Shown: positions 18,208 to 28,421, counted from the first letter of the stretch. The stretch is 64,000 bases of DNA from Actinomycetaceae bacterium MB13-C1-2 (GCA_035621235.1 CP141731.1:1860001-1924000); one strand, 5' to 3'. Program-made: numbers and translations. The notes: a model not told the origin generated them from the letters alone.

Positions 18208-18643
18208 GCGATGACCCTTTCAAAACTGTGTTAGTCGGATACTCGGCGGGATAGGTCTTCCTTCCCACTCACAAGCAAGAATGTACCGTATCGCGCGGAT
18301 AGCTATGCACATCTCGGATGTGAAGTCTAGATGTTAAGTCCTAATTCGACTCCCCGTGTCGCAGCTCGTTGTCGCTGTCCGTGGCGGGGACCTCACGGAT
18401 ACTTTCACTCGGTGCGCTAGAATCTTCAGCAGGGCGCCGAGCCACACCACTCGGAGCACATCCTGTTCCCGATTCTTGGAACAGATCTAGAAGTGTCTAG
18501 ATCTACCGAGAATCGAGCGGGACAGGAAGACGTGCAAAGCCCGCAGAATTTGCGCCTCAAAGTGCGTTGCACTGGGGCGATATGTGAGAACTTGAGAAGG
18601 CTCATCGTCCCGGTGTGGGGAGGATGAACCCCATTGGAGAATC
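18208..18643. promoter_or_regulatory. Divergent cydA/rne control region
   Basis: 436 bases with no gene between divergent cydA (minus) and rne (plus). It must hold both promoters. A short palindrome CACAT-N5-ATGTG lies at about 18308-18322, closer to cydA, and a large hairpin at 18462-18526 lies in the probable rne leader. No clear Rex or other known operator could be read with confidence. Confidence 0.6.
18462..18526 (+). promoter_or_regulatory. Long structured hairpin in the rne leader
   Basis: The inner perfect stem AGATCTAGA/TCTAGATCT (18483-18491 with 18496-18504, AGTG loop) is extended by an outer imperfect stem that pairs CGATTCTTGG with CCGAGAATCG, then CCTGT with ACAGG. It begins about 180 bases before the rne start. 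RNase E in Escherichia coli controls its own mRNA through hairpins in the 5' UTR; the same idea here is inference. Confidence 0.6.
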
Positions 18644-21055
18644 TTGAATATTGAAGACAAGGCGCCCGAGGAAGCCAAGTCGGCACCGGCGGCAGCACTG
18701 TTGTTCCAAGCCCCTGAGTTCACCGCGCCGGTGTTTCAGGCACCCCCTCCCACGAAACAGGAAGAGGCGAAACCCGATAGATCGGGTGAACGAGATCGAA
18801 AAAATAGTCAGGAAACGGGGCGTAGGAATGGCGCGTCGAACCCGTCCGAGGACGCTGATTTAAGCAACAAGGATTCTGCGAATAAGGATTCGGGCGCACG
18901 TAGCGGTAAGAATCAGCAGAAGTCGAAGCGGACCAAGAAGGACTCGCCGAAGGGTGAAGAGGGCAAACAAGACCCGGCTTCGGATAAGGGCCAACAGAAG
19001 TCCAAAGGCGGCAAGAAGAAGCAGGAAAAGGACGCCCCAGCGGACGACTCTGCCAAAGTCGAAGCCGGAGATGTTGACACAGACACAACTAGCTCCACCG
19101 AGTCAGCCGAATCAGGGGAGGAGTCTGGCACATCGACACGCAGACGTAGGCGAAGGTCTCGAAGCACTGATAGCGATTCTCAAATCGAGAGTGCCGAAGC
19201 CGATCAGGTAAAGGGACTTAAGGGTTCAACGCGGCTTGAAGCAAAGAGAATGAGGCGGCGCGAGGGCAGGCGAGAGAGCCGTCGTCGACAGTCGATAACC
19301 GAGTCTGAGTTCCTTGCGCGTCGTGAGGCAGTTGACCGGGAGATGGTTGTTCGCCACCGTGATGGCGCCGACCAGATCGCCGTACTTGAGGACGGCATTT
19401 TGGTCGAGCACTTTGTCGCTCGCAGGACCGCCCAGTCAATAGTTGGAAATAGCTACCTTGGTCGTGTACAAAACGTGTTGCCCTCTATGGAAGCCGCATT
19501 CGTGGACATCGGTCGGGGCCGCAACGCCGTTCTCTATGCCGGAGAGGTGAACTGGGATGCACTCGGTATGGAGGGCAAACCCCGGAGGATAGAGACGGCC
19601 CTCTCCCCGGGAGACACCGTAATGGTGCAGGTAACCAAGGACCCCATAGGCCACAAGGGCGCAAGGCTCACGAGTCAGATCACGCTTGCTGGTCGCTACT
19701 TGGTGTTTGTCCCGGGCTCGTCAATGCTCGGAATCTCCCGCAAGCTTCCCGATGTCGAAAGGAATCGACTCAAGAAGCTCCTGAAAGAGATCGTTCCTGA
19801 GGGAGCCGGCGTGATCGTACGCACGGCGGCGGAGGGAGCGAGCGAAGAACAACTTCGCGATGACGTCGAACGACTCACCAAACAGTGGGCGTCCATCGAG
19901 AAGAAGGCCGAGAACACCAAGAAGGCGCCGGTCCTGCTTCGAGGTGAGCCGGAACTGGTAGTTCGAGTGGTTCGCGACCTCTTTAACGAAGACTTCAGCA
20001 AGTTGATCGTTCAGGGGGACGAGACCTGGAACAAGGTCCACGAGTACGTCAGCGAGTTGTCACCGGAACTGACCGATCGCCTTGAGCACTGGATCGGCAA
20101 GGACGACGTCTTCGAGGCGAAGAAGGTCAGCCAGCAACTTGCGAAGGCAATGGATCGCAAGGTTTGGCTTCCTTCGGGCGGCACCCTGATCATTGAGCGA
20201 ACAGAAGCGCTGACGGTGGTGGACGTGAACACCGGCAAGTTCGTTGGTTCGGGCGGCACCCTTGAAGAGACCGTCACGCGAAACAATCTTGAAGCGGCCG
20301 AAGAGATCGTTCGCCAGCTACGCCTGCGAGACATCGGCGGCATCGTCATCATCGACTTTGTCGACATGGTGCTCGAATCTAACCGAGAACTGGTGCTTCG
20401 ACGTCTGGTCGAGTGTCTTGGACGTGATCGAACTCGTCATCAGGTCACTGAGATCACCTCACTCGGGTTGGTTCAGATGACACGGAAGCGGGTTGGGGAG
20501 GGCCTGGTTGAGGCGTTCTCTACCACCTGCGATGAATGCGAAGGCAGAGGCTTTATCGTCCACGACCATCCGGTAGAACTAGGCGGGTCACAGAACGGCC
20601 ACGGGAAGTCTTCACGCAGGGCGGACAGTAGCGACGTCAGGGATGAACGGAAGCCGCGCGGACGCCAGGCAGAAGCCGATTCGAGTCCAGCGGTTACTGA
20701 GAGCCATGTGGGCGAGGAGAAAGTTCGTACTGCCCTCAGCGCGATTGCCGCCGCTACGAGGCCCGGCGAGACGGACGTAGATGCTGCCGATCCCGATCGA
20801 AGCAGGGACGAGCCCGCGGTCAGGGTCGAGGAACCACGGGCGGAGAAACCCGTTCCCGCGATTACGCTTCCGGAACCCTCAAACGAGCAACGGAGCCGTA
20901 AGGCGAAAAGCGGGACACGGCGGGTGGTCACGCGTGCGGCAGGCAGTCCTCCGGTCCGAACCGCGTCGGTTCCGTCTAAAGAAACAGACGTAGTTTCGGC
21001 CGAACAAAAGCACGAGTCCGCGCGCGAAGCAGTCCGAGCTCTATTCGAGGATTAG
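18644..21055 (+). CDS. rne: Ribonuclease E/G
   Basis: 803 aa endoribonuclease for rRNA processing and mRNA decay. The first 200 residues are a charged low-complexity region. The catalytic part begins near residue 225 (EMVVRH) with an S1 domain (IVGNSYLGRVQNVLPSMEAAFVDIG), then the DNase I-like domain with VVDVNTGKF (metal-binding Asp) and IVIIDFVDM. The zinc-link cysteines CDECEGRGF are present. The C-terminal 150 residues are again disordered and basic/acidic. The start TTG at 18644 has GGAGA five bases upstream. Low-complexity ends around the core are typical for actinobacterial RNase E. Confidence 0.95.
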   Translation: MNIEDKAPEEAKSAPAAALLFQAPEFTAPVFQAPPPTKQEEAKPDRSGERDRKNSQETGRRNGASNPSEDADLSNKDSANKDSGARSGKNQQKSKRTKKDSPKGEEGKQDPASDKGQQKSKGGKKKQEKDAPADDSAKVEAGDVDTDTTSSTESAESGEESGTSTRRRRRRSRSTDSDSQIESAEADQVKGLKGSTRLEAKRMRRREGRRESRRRQSITESEFLARREAVDREMVVRHRDGADQIAVLEDGILVEHFVARRTAQSIVGNSYLGRVQNVLPSMEAAFVDIGRGRNAVLYAGEVNWDALGMEGKPRRIETALSPGDTVMVQVTKDPIGHKGARLTSQITLAGRYLVFVPGSSMLGISRKLPDVERNRLKKLLKEIVPEGAGVIVRTAAEGASEEQLRDDVERLTKQWASIEKKAENTKKAPVLLRGEPELVVRVVRDLFNEDFSKLIVQGDETWNKVHEYVSELSPELTDRLEHWIGKDDVFEAKKVSQQLAKAMDRKVWLPSGGTLIIERTEALTVVDVNTGKFVGSGGTLEETVTRNNLEAAEEIVRQLRLRDIGGIVIIDFVDMVLESNRELVLRRLVECLGRDRTRHQVTEITSLGLVQMTRKRVGEGLVEAFSTTCDECEGRGFIVHDHPVELGGSQNGHGKSSRRADSSDVRDERKPRGRQAEADSSPAVTESHVGEEKVRTALSAIAAATRPGETDVDAADPDRSRDEPAVRVEEPRAEKPVPAITLPEPSNEQRSRKAKSGTRRVVTRAAGSPPVRTASVPSKETDVVSAEQKHESAREAVRALFED

Positions 21056-21285
21056 TCCCGTGAGATTCGCGGGAATATCGACAGCGGCCGTAACCTACGC
21101 CACACAGTGCCTAATCGCACAGGCCACAGGTGGGAGTAACGGGCCTGTCTCCTTGATTGAACAGGGCAAATTCCGTTAGATTTACTAGTCGGCGCAACCC
21201 GCGCCCAGGACTCAAGATTTCGGTCAGTAGCATTTGCCGAAGTTAGGGTTCCCAAAGATTTAAGACATGAGAAGCGAGCAGTAAC

Positions 21286-21597
21286 GTGGTCTACGCAATC
21301 GTGAAGTCCGGTGGCCGTCAGGAAAAGGTCGCTGTGGGCGATAAGGTCGTCATGGACAGGTTGCCAAATGAGGTTGGCGAGACCGTCGAACTTGAGGCAG
21401 TTCTGGTTGGTGACGGCGAAAAGGTCACCACCGACGCTAAGAAGCTTGCTTCCACAAAGGTCTTGGCTGAAGTTATTGACGACGAGGCCAAGGGCCCGAA
21501 AATCAGCATCGTCAAGTACAAGAACAAGAGCGGCTACCGCAAGCGTCAGGGACACCGCCAGAAGCTCTCGGTCGTAAAGATCACCGAGATCGCCTGA
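21286..21597 (+). CDS. rplU: 50S ribosomal protein L21
   Basis: 103 aa large-subunit protein. [15 protein letters not shown] at the start and the C-terminal YRKRQGHRQ are the L21 hallmarks. GTG start with GAGCAG weak ribosome binding site. It begins the rplU-rpmA-obg group; the 230 bases after rne presumably hold its promoter. Confidence 0.97.
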   Translation: MVYAIVKSGGRQEKVAVGDKVVMDRLPNEVGETVELEAVLVGDGEKVTTDAKKLASTKVLAEVIDDEAKGPKISIVKYKNKSGYRKRQGHRQKLSVVKITEIA

Positions 21598-21627
21598 TTC
21601 GGTTACAACGCTTAAGGAGACATAGAG

Positions 21628-21879
21628 ATGGCACATAAGAAGGGCCAGGGCACCTCACGTAACGGTCGCGACTCTAATGCACAGCGACTCGGAATCAAGC
21701 GTTTCGGTGGCCAAAAGGTAAATGCAGGCGAGATTCTGGTGCGTCAGCGAGGCACCAAGTACCACCCCGGCGTAAATGTTGGCCGAGGCAAGGATGACAC
21801 CTTGTTCGCTCTAAAGAGCGGTGAGGTGGAGTTCGGTAACATCCGGGGCCGTCGCGCGGTTAGCGTGGTAGCGGACTAA
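21628..21879 (+). CDS. rpmA: 50S ribosomal protein L27
   Basis: 83 aa. The protein starts [20 protein letters not shown], the mature-type L27 N-terminus without the Firmicutes extension, and contains [16 protein letters not shown] precedes the ATG. L27 reaches towards the peptidyl-transferase centre. Confidence 0.97.
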   Translation: MAHKKGQGTSRNGRDSNAQRLGIKRFGGQKVNAGEILVRQRGTKYHPGVNVGRGKDDTLFALKSGEVEFGNIRGRRAVSVVAD

Positions 21880-21921
21880 CAGCTTTATGGATATCTCCCG
21901 ACTAATGCGGGAGAATCTGTT

Positions 21922-21946
21922 GGGGCACTCGCGTTGCGGGTGCCCC
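21922..21946 (+). terminator. Terminator or attenuator between rpmA and obg
   Basis: GGGGCACTCGC and GCGGGTGCCCC pair over 11 bp (one G-U) with a three-base loop, followed by GATTCTATTAT. It probably ends much of the rplU-rpmA transcript while allowing some read-through into obg 40 bases later. Confidence 0.7.
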
Positions 21947-21986
21947 GATTCTATTATCGAAGCAGTCAACACAAGGAGATGCTCAG

Positions 21987-23528
21987 TTGGCAAGTTTTGT
22001 TGACCGCGTGAAGATTGACGTCAAAGCGGGAGACGGTGGAAACGGTTGCGTTTCAGTGCACCGAGAAAAGTTCAAGCCGCTTGGAGGTCCCGACGGCGGA
22101 GACGGTGGAAACGGTGGGTCCGTTATTGTCCGTGCCGAAACTCAGGAAACAACGCTCCTCACCTATCATCGACGTCCTCGTTATTCCGCAGAAAAGGGCA
22201 CTCAGGGCGCCGGAGATTGGCGTCCTGGCAGGAAGGGGCAGGACCTGGTTCTTTTGGTTCCTGCCGGCACCGTGGTGAAGACTTCCTCCGGCGAGCTACT
22301 TGCTGACCTCATGTTGCCCGGTTCTGAGATTGTCGTGGCTCGTGGCGGTAAAGGTGGCCTTGGGAACTCATCTCTGGCCAGTAGGGCGCGGGTGGCCCCC
22401 GGATTCGCTCTGCTTGGAGAACCGGGTGAGGAAGATCAAATCGTCCTCGAACTCAAGTCGATCGCTGATGTCGCGCTTGTGGGATTCCCGTCATCGGGAA
22501 AGTCATCGTTAATTGCCGCGATGTCTAAGGCTCGTCCGAAGATCGCCGACTACCCATTCACCACTCTGATCCCAAACCTGGGTGTTGTTGAGGCCGGCGC
22601 GATTAGGTACACGATTGCCGATGTCCCGGGCCTGATTCCGGGTGCCTCCGAAGGAAAGGGACTAGGACTCGATTTCCTTCGCCATATTGAGCGCTGCGCA
22701 GTTATTGCGCACGTAATTGACTGCGCGAGTTTTGAGGTCGACCGGGATCCGGTTCGGGATCTAGATGCCATTGAGAAAGAACTCGATGAATATCAGGGAG
22801 ATCTCGGGGAACTCGAAGGGTACGTTCCGCTCGCACAGCGCAAGCGAATTGTCATTTTGAACAAGATTGATATTCCAGATGGTCGAGAAATGGCCGACAT
22901 GGTCCGCGCCGACCTTGAGGGGCGCGGTCTCGATGTCTTTGAGGTTTCCGCCGTCTCACACGAAGGGCTGAAAGAGCTCTCATTTGCGCTTGCACGGGTG
23001 GTGGAGGCTCAACGCGCTGCAACTTCACCGACCGAGGCTCCGCGCGAGATCATCAAACCTAGACCTGTGGGATCACCGCGAGAGGAAGTCTTAGTCAGCA
23101 AGATTCAGCACGCTGGCGAGACAATGTTCCAGATCCGTGGCAGAAAGCCGGAGCTCTGGGTCAAGCAGACAGACTTCAACAACGATGAAGCGGTTGGATA
23201 CCTCGCGGACCGACTGAATGCTGCAGGGGTAGAGGACCAACTGGTGGCCGCTGGGGCATTGCCAGGAGATGCCGTGGTTATCGGAGCACTTGAAGGCGGT
23301 GTTGTCTTCGATTGGGAGCCGAGCATCGGAACGGGTGCTGAGCATCTTGGAAGTCGCGGACAGGACCTGCGTCTTGAGCAGTCACCTCGACCCAGTCGAA
23401 AAGAGCGCCGCGAAGCGTACCTGGACCAGATGGACGCGAAGGAAGCGGCGAGGGTGGAACTTCGTGAAGAAGGCGCCGCGGGACTGTGGACCGACCCGAC
23501 CTGGGGTGACGATGAGGAAGACGAGTGA
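21987..23528 (+). CDS. obg: GTPase Obg/CgtA
   Basis: 513 aa. The glycine-rich Obg fold is at the N-terminus ([24 protein letters not shown]). The GTPase domain has G1 [10 protein letters not shown]3 [16 protein letters not shown] and G4 NKID. A C-terminal OCT domain and an acidic/basic tail follow. It acts in late 50S subunit assembly. The TTG start at 21987 is set by AAGGAG nearby and the [12 protein letters not shown] start. Its stop overlaps the nadD GTG start. Confidence 0.95.
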   Translation: MASFVDRVKIDVKAGDGGNGCVSVHREKFKPLGGPDGGDGGNGGSVIVRAETQETTLLTYHRRPRYSAEKGTQGAGDWRPGRKGQDLVLLVPAGTVVKTSSGELLADLMLPGSEIVVARGGKGGLGNSSLASRARVAPGFALLGEPGEEDQIVLELKSIADVALVGFPSSGKSSLIAAMSKARPKIADYPFTTLIPNLGVVEAGAIRYTIADVPGLIPGASEGKGLGLDFLRHIERCAVIAHVIDCASFEVDRDPVRDLDAIEKELDEYQGDLGELEGYVPLAQRKRIVILNKIDIPDGREMADMVRADLEGRGLDVFEVSAVSHEGLKELSFALARVVEAQRAATSPTEAPREIIKPRPVGSPREEVLVSKIQHAGETMFQIRGRKPELWVKQTDFNNDEAVGYLADRLNAAGVEDQLVAAGALPGDAVVIGALEGGVVFDWEPSIGTGAEHLGSRGQDLRLEQSPRPSRKERREAYLDQMDAKEAARVELREEGAAGLWTDPTWGDDEEDE

Positions 23529-24151
23529 GTAGTATGAAGCGCCGCCGTATCGGCATCATGGGTGGCACATTCGACCCGATTCACCATGGGCACCTGGTCG
23601 CCGCCTCCGAAGTGATGTATGACTTCGACTTGGACGAGGTGATCTTTGTTCCAACTGCTACCCAGCCTTTCAAAGTTGGTCGTCAGACGGCCCCGGCCGA
23701 AGACCGCTACTTGATGACAGTTATCGCAACCGCATCGAACAATCGGTTCAACGTTTCCCGAGTTGATATTGAGCGCGGTGGCGTTACCTATACCTACGAG
23801 ACGCTTCGTGATCTACGGCGCCAGTACCCCGACGCCGAATGGTTCTTCATTACGGGAGCTGATGCGCTCAAGGACATTTTTTCTTGGAAGAACGCGGACG
23901 AGGTACTGAGTGCGGCTCACTTCGTCGGAGTTTCTAGACCGGGCCACAAACTTGAGATCGACGGTCACGGTTCTGAAGACTCAGTTTCGCTTGTCGAGGT
24001 TCCCGCCATGGCCATCTCATCTACTGACGTTCGTGAGCGTGTAGCCAAGGGCGCTCCGATCTGGTATCTGGTTCCCGATGGTGTCGTGCAGTACATAAGC
24101 AAGCATCGGCTGTACCGTAGTGGTACGTCCAATGAAGAAGGAGACCAATGA
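23525..24151 (+). CDS. nadD: Nicotinate-nucleotide adenylyltransferase
   Basis: 208 aa enzyme converting nicotinate mononucleotide to deamido-NAD. [18 protein letters not shown] holds the nucleotidyltransferase HxGH motif and [10 protein letters not shown] is the ISSTxxR motif. The GTG at 23525 overlaps the obg stop (GTGA); an ATG three codons later is the alternative. Its stop overlaps rsfS (ATGA). The order obg-nadD-rsfS is usual, here without proBA in between. Confidence 0.93.
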   Translation: MSSMKRRRIGIMGGTFDPIHHGHLVAASEVMYDFDLDEVIFVPTATQPFKVGRQTAPAEDRYLMTVIATASNNRFNVSRVDIERGGVTYTYETLRDLRRQYPDAEWFFITGADALKDIFSWKNADEVLSAAHFVGVSRPGHKLEIDGHGSEDSVSLVEVPAMAISSTDVRERVAKGAPIWYLVPDGVVQYISKHRLYRSGTSNEEGDQ

Positions 24152-24516
24152 CCCGTTCGCCCGAATCAACTCAGATTCTGGAAGTTGCGACCGAAGCCGC
24201 CCTTGAGGCACTAGCAGAAGACCCAGTGGCAATCGACGTAACCGAACATCTCCCGTTTGCGGACGCGTTCCTTGTCCTTACCGCGGATAATCCGCGTCAT
24301 TTGCGTGCGGTTCAGAACGCAGTGGCGGATAAGTTGCGAGATGAACTCGGCATCCACTCGGTCATCGAGGGCAGTGAAGAATCCGAGTGGGTACTCATTG
24401 ACGGGGGAGACGTGCTGATACACGTGATGCTGCCAGAGGCCCGAGATTTTTATGCTCTTGAGAAGCTGTGGGGACACAGCCCCCGATTGCCCCTAGCGAA
24501 GTACACCACCACGTAG
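24148..24516 (+). CDS. rsfS: Ribosomal silencing factor RsfS
   Basis: 122 aa, Iojap/RsfS family. Conserved segments [38 protein letters not shown] and FYALEKLWG are present. It binds L14 and blocks subunit joining under nutrient limitation. ATG overlaps the nadD stop and AAGGAG precedes it. Confidence 0.93.
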   Translation: MTRSPESTQILEVATEAALEALAEDPVAIDVTEHLPFADAFLVLTADNPRHLRAVQNAVADKLRDELGIHSVIEGSEESEWVLIDGGDVLIHVMLPEARDFYALEKLWGHSPRLPLAKYTTT

Positions 24517-24643
24517 TAGTAGCGGGCCTGAAGCAATAAGCCGGGCACTCGTCGGTTGACCCTGGGTTGTCCCAGGCGCAAATGGTCGAATGGTCCGTGT
24601 TCGCGGCAGTACCACCCGAAACACGGGGAACTCATGCGCTGGA

Positions 24644-25387
24644 TTAGCGGACGTTCTCAGGAAGCTTCGCTAAGAACTCCCTGGTTTCGGGGCGCATCGG
24701 GCTATCAAAGATTTGCTCCGGTGGACCGATCTCGATTAGTTCGCCCTCGTGCAAGAAGGCGACCCGGTCTGCGACCTGCCGGGCGAACCCCATTTCATGA
24801 GTTGCCATGACGATCGCCTGACCGGAGGCTTTGAGCTCACGTACCAAATCTAGGACTTCGCCCACAAGCATGGGGTCTAGTGCTGAGGTTACCTCGTCCA
24901 ACAAAAGTAGTTCCGGATCGGTTGCGATCGCGCGAGCAATTGCAACGCGCTGTTGCTGGCCCCCAGAGAGGCGATCAGGGTAGGTTTGTGCCTTATCTGC
25001 CAGACCGATTCGTTCGAGGAGTTCCATTCCTCGCTTGTCGGCTTCGTCCTTGGGGATGTTCTTGACCTTCCGAAGTGCCAGAGTGACGTTGTCCAGAACG
25101 CTCATGTGAGGGAACAGATTGTAGTTCTGAAAGACCACTCCGATTCGACCACGAATCCGGTCGGCATCAATCGAAGGGTCAGTGATGTCCTCACCCGCAA
25201 GCAAGATCTGTCCGTCATCAACTCGCTCAAGTAGGTTCACGGTTTTAAGTAGTGTTGATTTACCGGATCCTGATGCTCCGATTAGTACGACTGCCTCGTG
25301 CTGGTCAACATCTAGGTTTACGCCTTTGAGGATATGGCTATCCCCGAACCACTTGTGCAAATTATCGACTGAGAGAACGGCTGTCAT
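24644..25387 (-). CDS. Polar amino acid ABC transporter ATP-binding protein
   Basis: 247 aa ABC ATPase of the GlnQ/HisP family. Walker A GASGSGKST, Q-loop FQNYNLFPHM, signature LSGGQQQRVAIARA, Walker B LLLLDEVTSALD and H-loop THEMGFAR are all clear; FPHMSVLDNV is typical for amino-acid importers. The start overlaps the permease stop by four bases. Together with the permease and the lipoprotein upstream it forms an amino-acid importer. Confidence 0.93.
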   Translation of the reverse strand: MTAVLSVDNLHKWFGDSHILKGVNLDVDQHEAVVLIGASGSGKSTLLKTVNLLERVDDGQILLAGEDITDPSIDADRIRGRIGVVFQNYNLFPHMSVLDNVTLALRKVKNIPKDEADKRGMELLERIGLADKAQTYPDRLSGGQQQRVAIARAIATDPELLLLDEVTSALDPMLVGEVLDLVRELKASGQAIVMATHEMGFARQVADRVAFLHEGELIEIGPPEQIFDSPMRPETREFLAKLPENVR

Positions 25388-26250
25388 ACCAAGCCTCCGA
25401 CCTGCTCGCGCTTCTGTGTCCTAGCCGTGTACCAGTCCGTCAGCCGAATAAACGGCCAAGAAAATAGGATGAACAGGATTCCTGCGACAACGTATGGCGT
25501 CGAGTTGTAGGTGGTCGCCGCGGCAATCTGAGCGGCACGGATGGCATCGACTGCGCCGAGTACCGAGATCAACCCAACGTCCTTTTGCATCGAGACGAAA
25601 TCATTCATCAAAGCGGGTGTGACCTTGCGAATCGCCTGGGGGAACACCACCATGCGCAGCGTCTGATAGTACGTCAGGCCAAGAGAGCGAGCAGCCATGC
25701 GTTGCGAGGGGTGTATCGCCTCAATTCCCGCGCGAAGAACCTCACTCACGTATGCCGAGTAACAGAGGATCAGCGCAATCGTTCCCCAGAAAGCCTCCGG
25801 CATTCGGGGGAGAATCTGTAATCCCGGGATGCCGTAGCCAACCAGATACAAAACCAAGATGACCGGAAGTCCGCGGAAGATATCCGTGTAGGCCGCGGCA
25901 AGCAGCCTGATTGGCGTAAAGACCGAGCCCTTGAGGGTCCGCGCTACTGCCAGCAATGAGCCGAAGATTGCGACACCGATAACGGCGAAAAACAGAACTC
26001 GAACGTTGAGCCACAATCCTTTCAATATCCTTGGGAAAAACTCGGCGCCGATTTCGAAATTGAAGAACTTTTCCTGAACCACTGCCCATCCAGGCGATCC
26101 CACGACCAGGAATCCCAGCACTGCCGCAAAGATCAGGGTTGAGACTATCGAGATAAGAATGGATCGTGTGTCCTGTTTCTTGCGGAATGTCCGGCGGTCC
26201 AGCTCCACTTGACTTGGAGTGGGTCGCACAGCCCTATCTTCACTCACCAT
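25384..26250 (-). CDS. Amino acid ABC transporter permease (His/Glu/Gln family)
   Basis: 288 aa integral membrane protein. After a 35-residue polar N-terminus there are about five to six membrane segments. The ABC-contacting EAA loop is YVSEVLRAGIEAIHPSQRMAARSLG, a standard signature of polar amino-acid permeases. It sits between the ATPase and the binding protein on the same strand. The specific amino acid cannot be told from the sequence. Confidence 0.92.
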   Translation of the reverse strand: MVSEDRAVRPTPSQVELDRRTFRKKQDTRSILISIVSTLIFAAVLGFLVVGSPGWAVVQEKFFNFEIGAEFFPRILKGLWLNVRVLFFAVIGVAIFGSLLAVARTLKGSVFTPIRLLAAAYTDIFRGLPVILVLYLVGYGIPGLQILPRMPEAFWGTIALILCYSAYVSEVLRAGIEAIHPSQRMAARSLGLTYYQTLRMVVFPQAIRKVTPALMNDFVSMQKDVGLISVLGAVDAIRAAQIAAATTYNSTPYVVAGILFILFSWPFIRLTDWYTARTQKREQVGGLV

Positions 26251-26312
26251 CTATCTCTCACTGCCGGGGTTCTACCATCGCCAAACTAAGCGTAGATGAA
26301 CCAGTCCAAAAA

Positions 26313-26364
26313 CGCTGAGAGGCGGCCGACAACGGAACAGATCCGCGTCTGCCGCCTCTCAGCG
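26313..26364 (-). terminator. Intercistronic stem-loop between binding protein and permease
   Basis: A perfect 14-bp stem (26313-26326 with 26351-26364) and 23-nt loop follow the binding-protein stop. Such hairpins often stabilise the 3' end of the binding-protein mRNA or partly terminate transcription, so that the lipoprotein is made in excess over the permease and ATPase. No strong U-tract follows on the minus strand. Confidence 0.7.
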
Positions 26365-26378
26365 GTTGAATACAGAAT

Positions 26379-27302
26379 CTACTTTAGGACCGGTGCGCCG
26401 GCGCCCTCGGCGATCCATTTCTCTGCGAGCGCATCGAGTGTGCCGTCAGCACGGAGGGCGTCTACTGCGGCGGTTACCGGAGCGGTCAATCCGGAGTCTT
26501 TAGGAAGGAGGAAGGCAAACTCGTCTCCGTCTCCCTCTACGGGCTCAAACTGTCCCACAACCACGCCGTTGTCCAGCACCGCTGCTTGCAGATAGAGGAC
26601 CGTTGGGAGGTCAGTAACGATTGCATCTATCTGTCCTGCCTGAAGGGCAGCAACCGCATCGTCATTCGAGTTGAACACACCAATTTCTTGATTGGGTGCG
26701 ACTTTCTCTTCGATAACGGCGGCACCGTTCGAGCCGACAGCAACCCCGAACTTCACGTCTTTGAGATCGGCGAGTGTCTTAGCATCGGCTCCGGCGTTGC
26801 CCTCAAGACTGACGATAGCCTGAGTGGTCACATAGTACGGACTTGAGAAGTCAACGGCTTCCAAGCGTTCCTCAGAGATCGAGAACTGTTGGAGGTTTAC
26901 GTCGAAGTCCTTGGGTCCGGGACTGATGACCGTATCGAAAGGCGTACGGATCCAAACCACGTTTTCACGTGCGAAGCCAAGCTGTTCCGCAACCGCATAG
27001 GCTACCGCCGCCTCAAGTCCCTCTCCGGAAGCGGGATCATCATTCTCAACCCAAGGGGAGAAAGCAGGCTCACCGGTAGCTACCGTGAATTTGCCGGGAA
27101 CCACGGTTGGAAGTGCGTCAGCATCCGAGGTGTTTTCGGCCTCAACGGCCTGAATGTCCTCAGATTCCCCGGACTCTTCGGATGTGGAGCCGCTACTACC
27201 GTTGCTACATGCGGCCATGGACAGTGCGGCCACGGTAGCCATGGCTCCCACTCCCAGACGCTTGGCAAATGATTTTGTAGATCGTGTCAGTGAAATGGCC
27301 AT
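26379..27302 (-). CDS. Amino acid ABC transporter substrate-binding lipoprotein
   Basis: 307 aa, SBP family 3. A signal peptide with a twin-basic start and lipobox LSMAAC ends near residue 32, followed by a Gly/Ser/Glu linker. The mature domain has the family layout with the lobe motif VNLQQFSISEERLEAVDFSSPYY and AVGSNGA. It captures a polar amino acid outside the membrane and delivers it to the permease encoded downstream. The start ATG is 27302 with AAGGAG-like AGGAGAC upstream. Confidence 0.92.
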   Translation of the reverse strand: MAISLTRSTKSFAKRLGVGAMATVAALSMAACSNGSSGSTSEESGESEDIQAVEAENTSDADALPTVVPGKFTVATGEPAFSPWVENDDPASGEGLEAAVAYAVAEQLGFARENVVWIRTPFDTVISPGPKDFDVNLQQFSISEERLEAVDFSSPYYVTTQAIVSLEGNAGADAKTLADLKDVKFGVAVGSNGAAVIEEKVAPNQEIGVFNSNDDAVAALQAGQIDAIVTDLPTVLYLQAAVLDNGVVVGQFEPVEGDGDEFAFLLPKDSGLTAPVTAAVDALRADGTLDALAEKWIAEGAGAPVLK

Positions 27303-27563
27303 GGGTCTCCTTAGATCTTCCTGGTCCGCGCCATGTCCAGTCCAGAACCCGATTGTCTGTGCTCGCCGTGCGAACTCAGCTACCGAGCTTCAGCGTTGCA
27401 GCACGAACTAGGCCAAAATACCAAACCCAGACGGGTCTTCGCCCTGGTATCCGACGAATGGATGGGAAGCTACACACCCTTGCTTCCTGCAGGTGGATGT
27501 TGCTTCCTGCGGACTAACCTGTGTTCTAGGCTTTGGACGAACAAATACGAGTTGGGAGTGTCA

Positions 27564-28421
27564 ATGGATCGGTCGAAAGACGTTGTTGGTATCGTCGTTT
27601 TCCAGTCGGACTTCGGAACCCGCGACGGTGCGGTAGCCGCGATGAAAGGCGTCGCTTCCGGCGTTGATCTAGACCTCAAACTCTATGATCTGACTCATCA
27701 GATTCCGCCCTACACCATCTGGGATGGCGCATACCGCCTCTATCAGACCATCGAGTATTGGCCCCAAGGCACCGTATTTGTTTCCGTGGTTGATCCGGGG
27801 GTAGGTTCCTCGCGTAAATCCGTGGTCGCCAAGACAGGTAGCGGACACTATGTGGTGACGCCGGATAACGGCACTCTCACCCTTATCGCTGATCGCTATG
27901 GTGTCACCGAAATGCGTGAGATCGATGAGGCAGTGAATCGTCGGCAGGGCGGTCATAATCCCTATACGTTCCACGGCCGCGATGTCTACGCATTTACCGG
28001 CGCGAGGTTGGCCTCCGGAAAGATTTCATTCGAGGATGTGGGGAAGGTCATCCACGAGGCTCCGGTCTCATTGGATTTCCAGCGCGCCTCGGTTAGCGAT
28101 GGAAAGCTGATCGGCACCATTCCTGCCCTCGACATTATGTTCGGGAACGTTTGGAGCGATATTGACCAAGAACTCGCATCGGGAATCGGGCTGCAACTTG
28201 GCGAGAGATATCGAGTCGAAATTTCTCGTGGCAATGAGCGGGTTTACTCCGAAATTCTGCCGTATGTAAACGTTTTTGCAGATGTCGCGGCAGGGGAGTC
28301 CCTGATCTACTTCAACTCTTTGAATATGCTCTCCGTAGCGACAAACCTTGGCGGCTTTGCTAGAGAAAACGACATCGCCTACGGAAACGACTGGACAATC
28401 TCGGTCGAACCAATCGTCTGA
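27564..28421 (+). CDS. SAM hydrolase / SAM hydroxide adenosyltransferase (DUF62)
   Basis: About 285 aa. The N-terminal IVVFQSDFGTRDGAVAAMKG contains the conserved Asp of the SAM-binding pocket, with DLTHQIPP, VVDPGVGSSRK and TPDNGTLT also typical of the DUF62/fluorinase-like family. Members hydrolyse S-adenosylmethionine to adenosine and methionine. ATG at 27564 with GGGAG six bases upstream is preferred; a longer frame reaching 27333 has no support. The gene diverges from the amino-acid importer. No ECF transporter follows, although such genes often sit beside cobalt or vitamin importers. Confidence 0.88.
   Translation: MDRSKDVVGIVVFQSDFGTRDGAVAAMKGVASGVDLDLKLYDLTHQIPPYTIWDGAYRLYQTIEYWPQGTVFVSVVDPGVGSSRKSVVAKTGSGHYVVTPDNGTLTLIADRYGVTEMREIDEAVNRRQGGHNPYTFHGRDVYAFTGARLASGKISFEDVGKVIHEAPVSLDFQRASVSDGKLIGTIPALDIMFGNVWSDIDQELASGIGLQLGERYRVEISRGNERVYSEILPYVNVFADVAAGESLIYFNSLNMLSVATNLGGFARENDIAYGNDWTISVEPIV

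Noticed and set aside
24517-24643. ATAAGCCGGG resembling the reverse of an RNase P RNA segment, plus small hairpins
   Set aside because: The gap is only 127 bases, far too short for RNase P RNA, and other conserved parts are missing. It probably contains convergent terminators.
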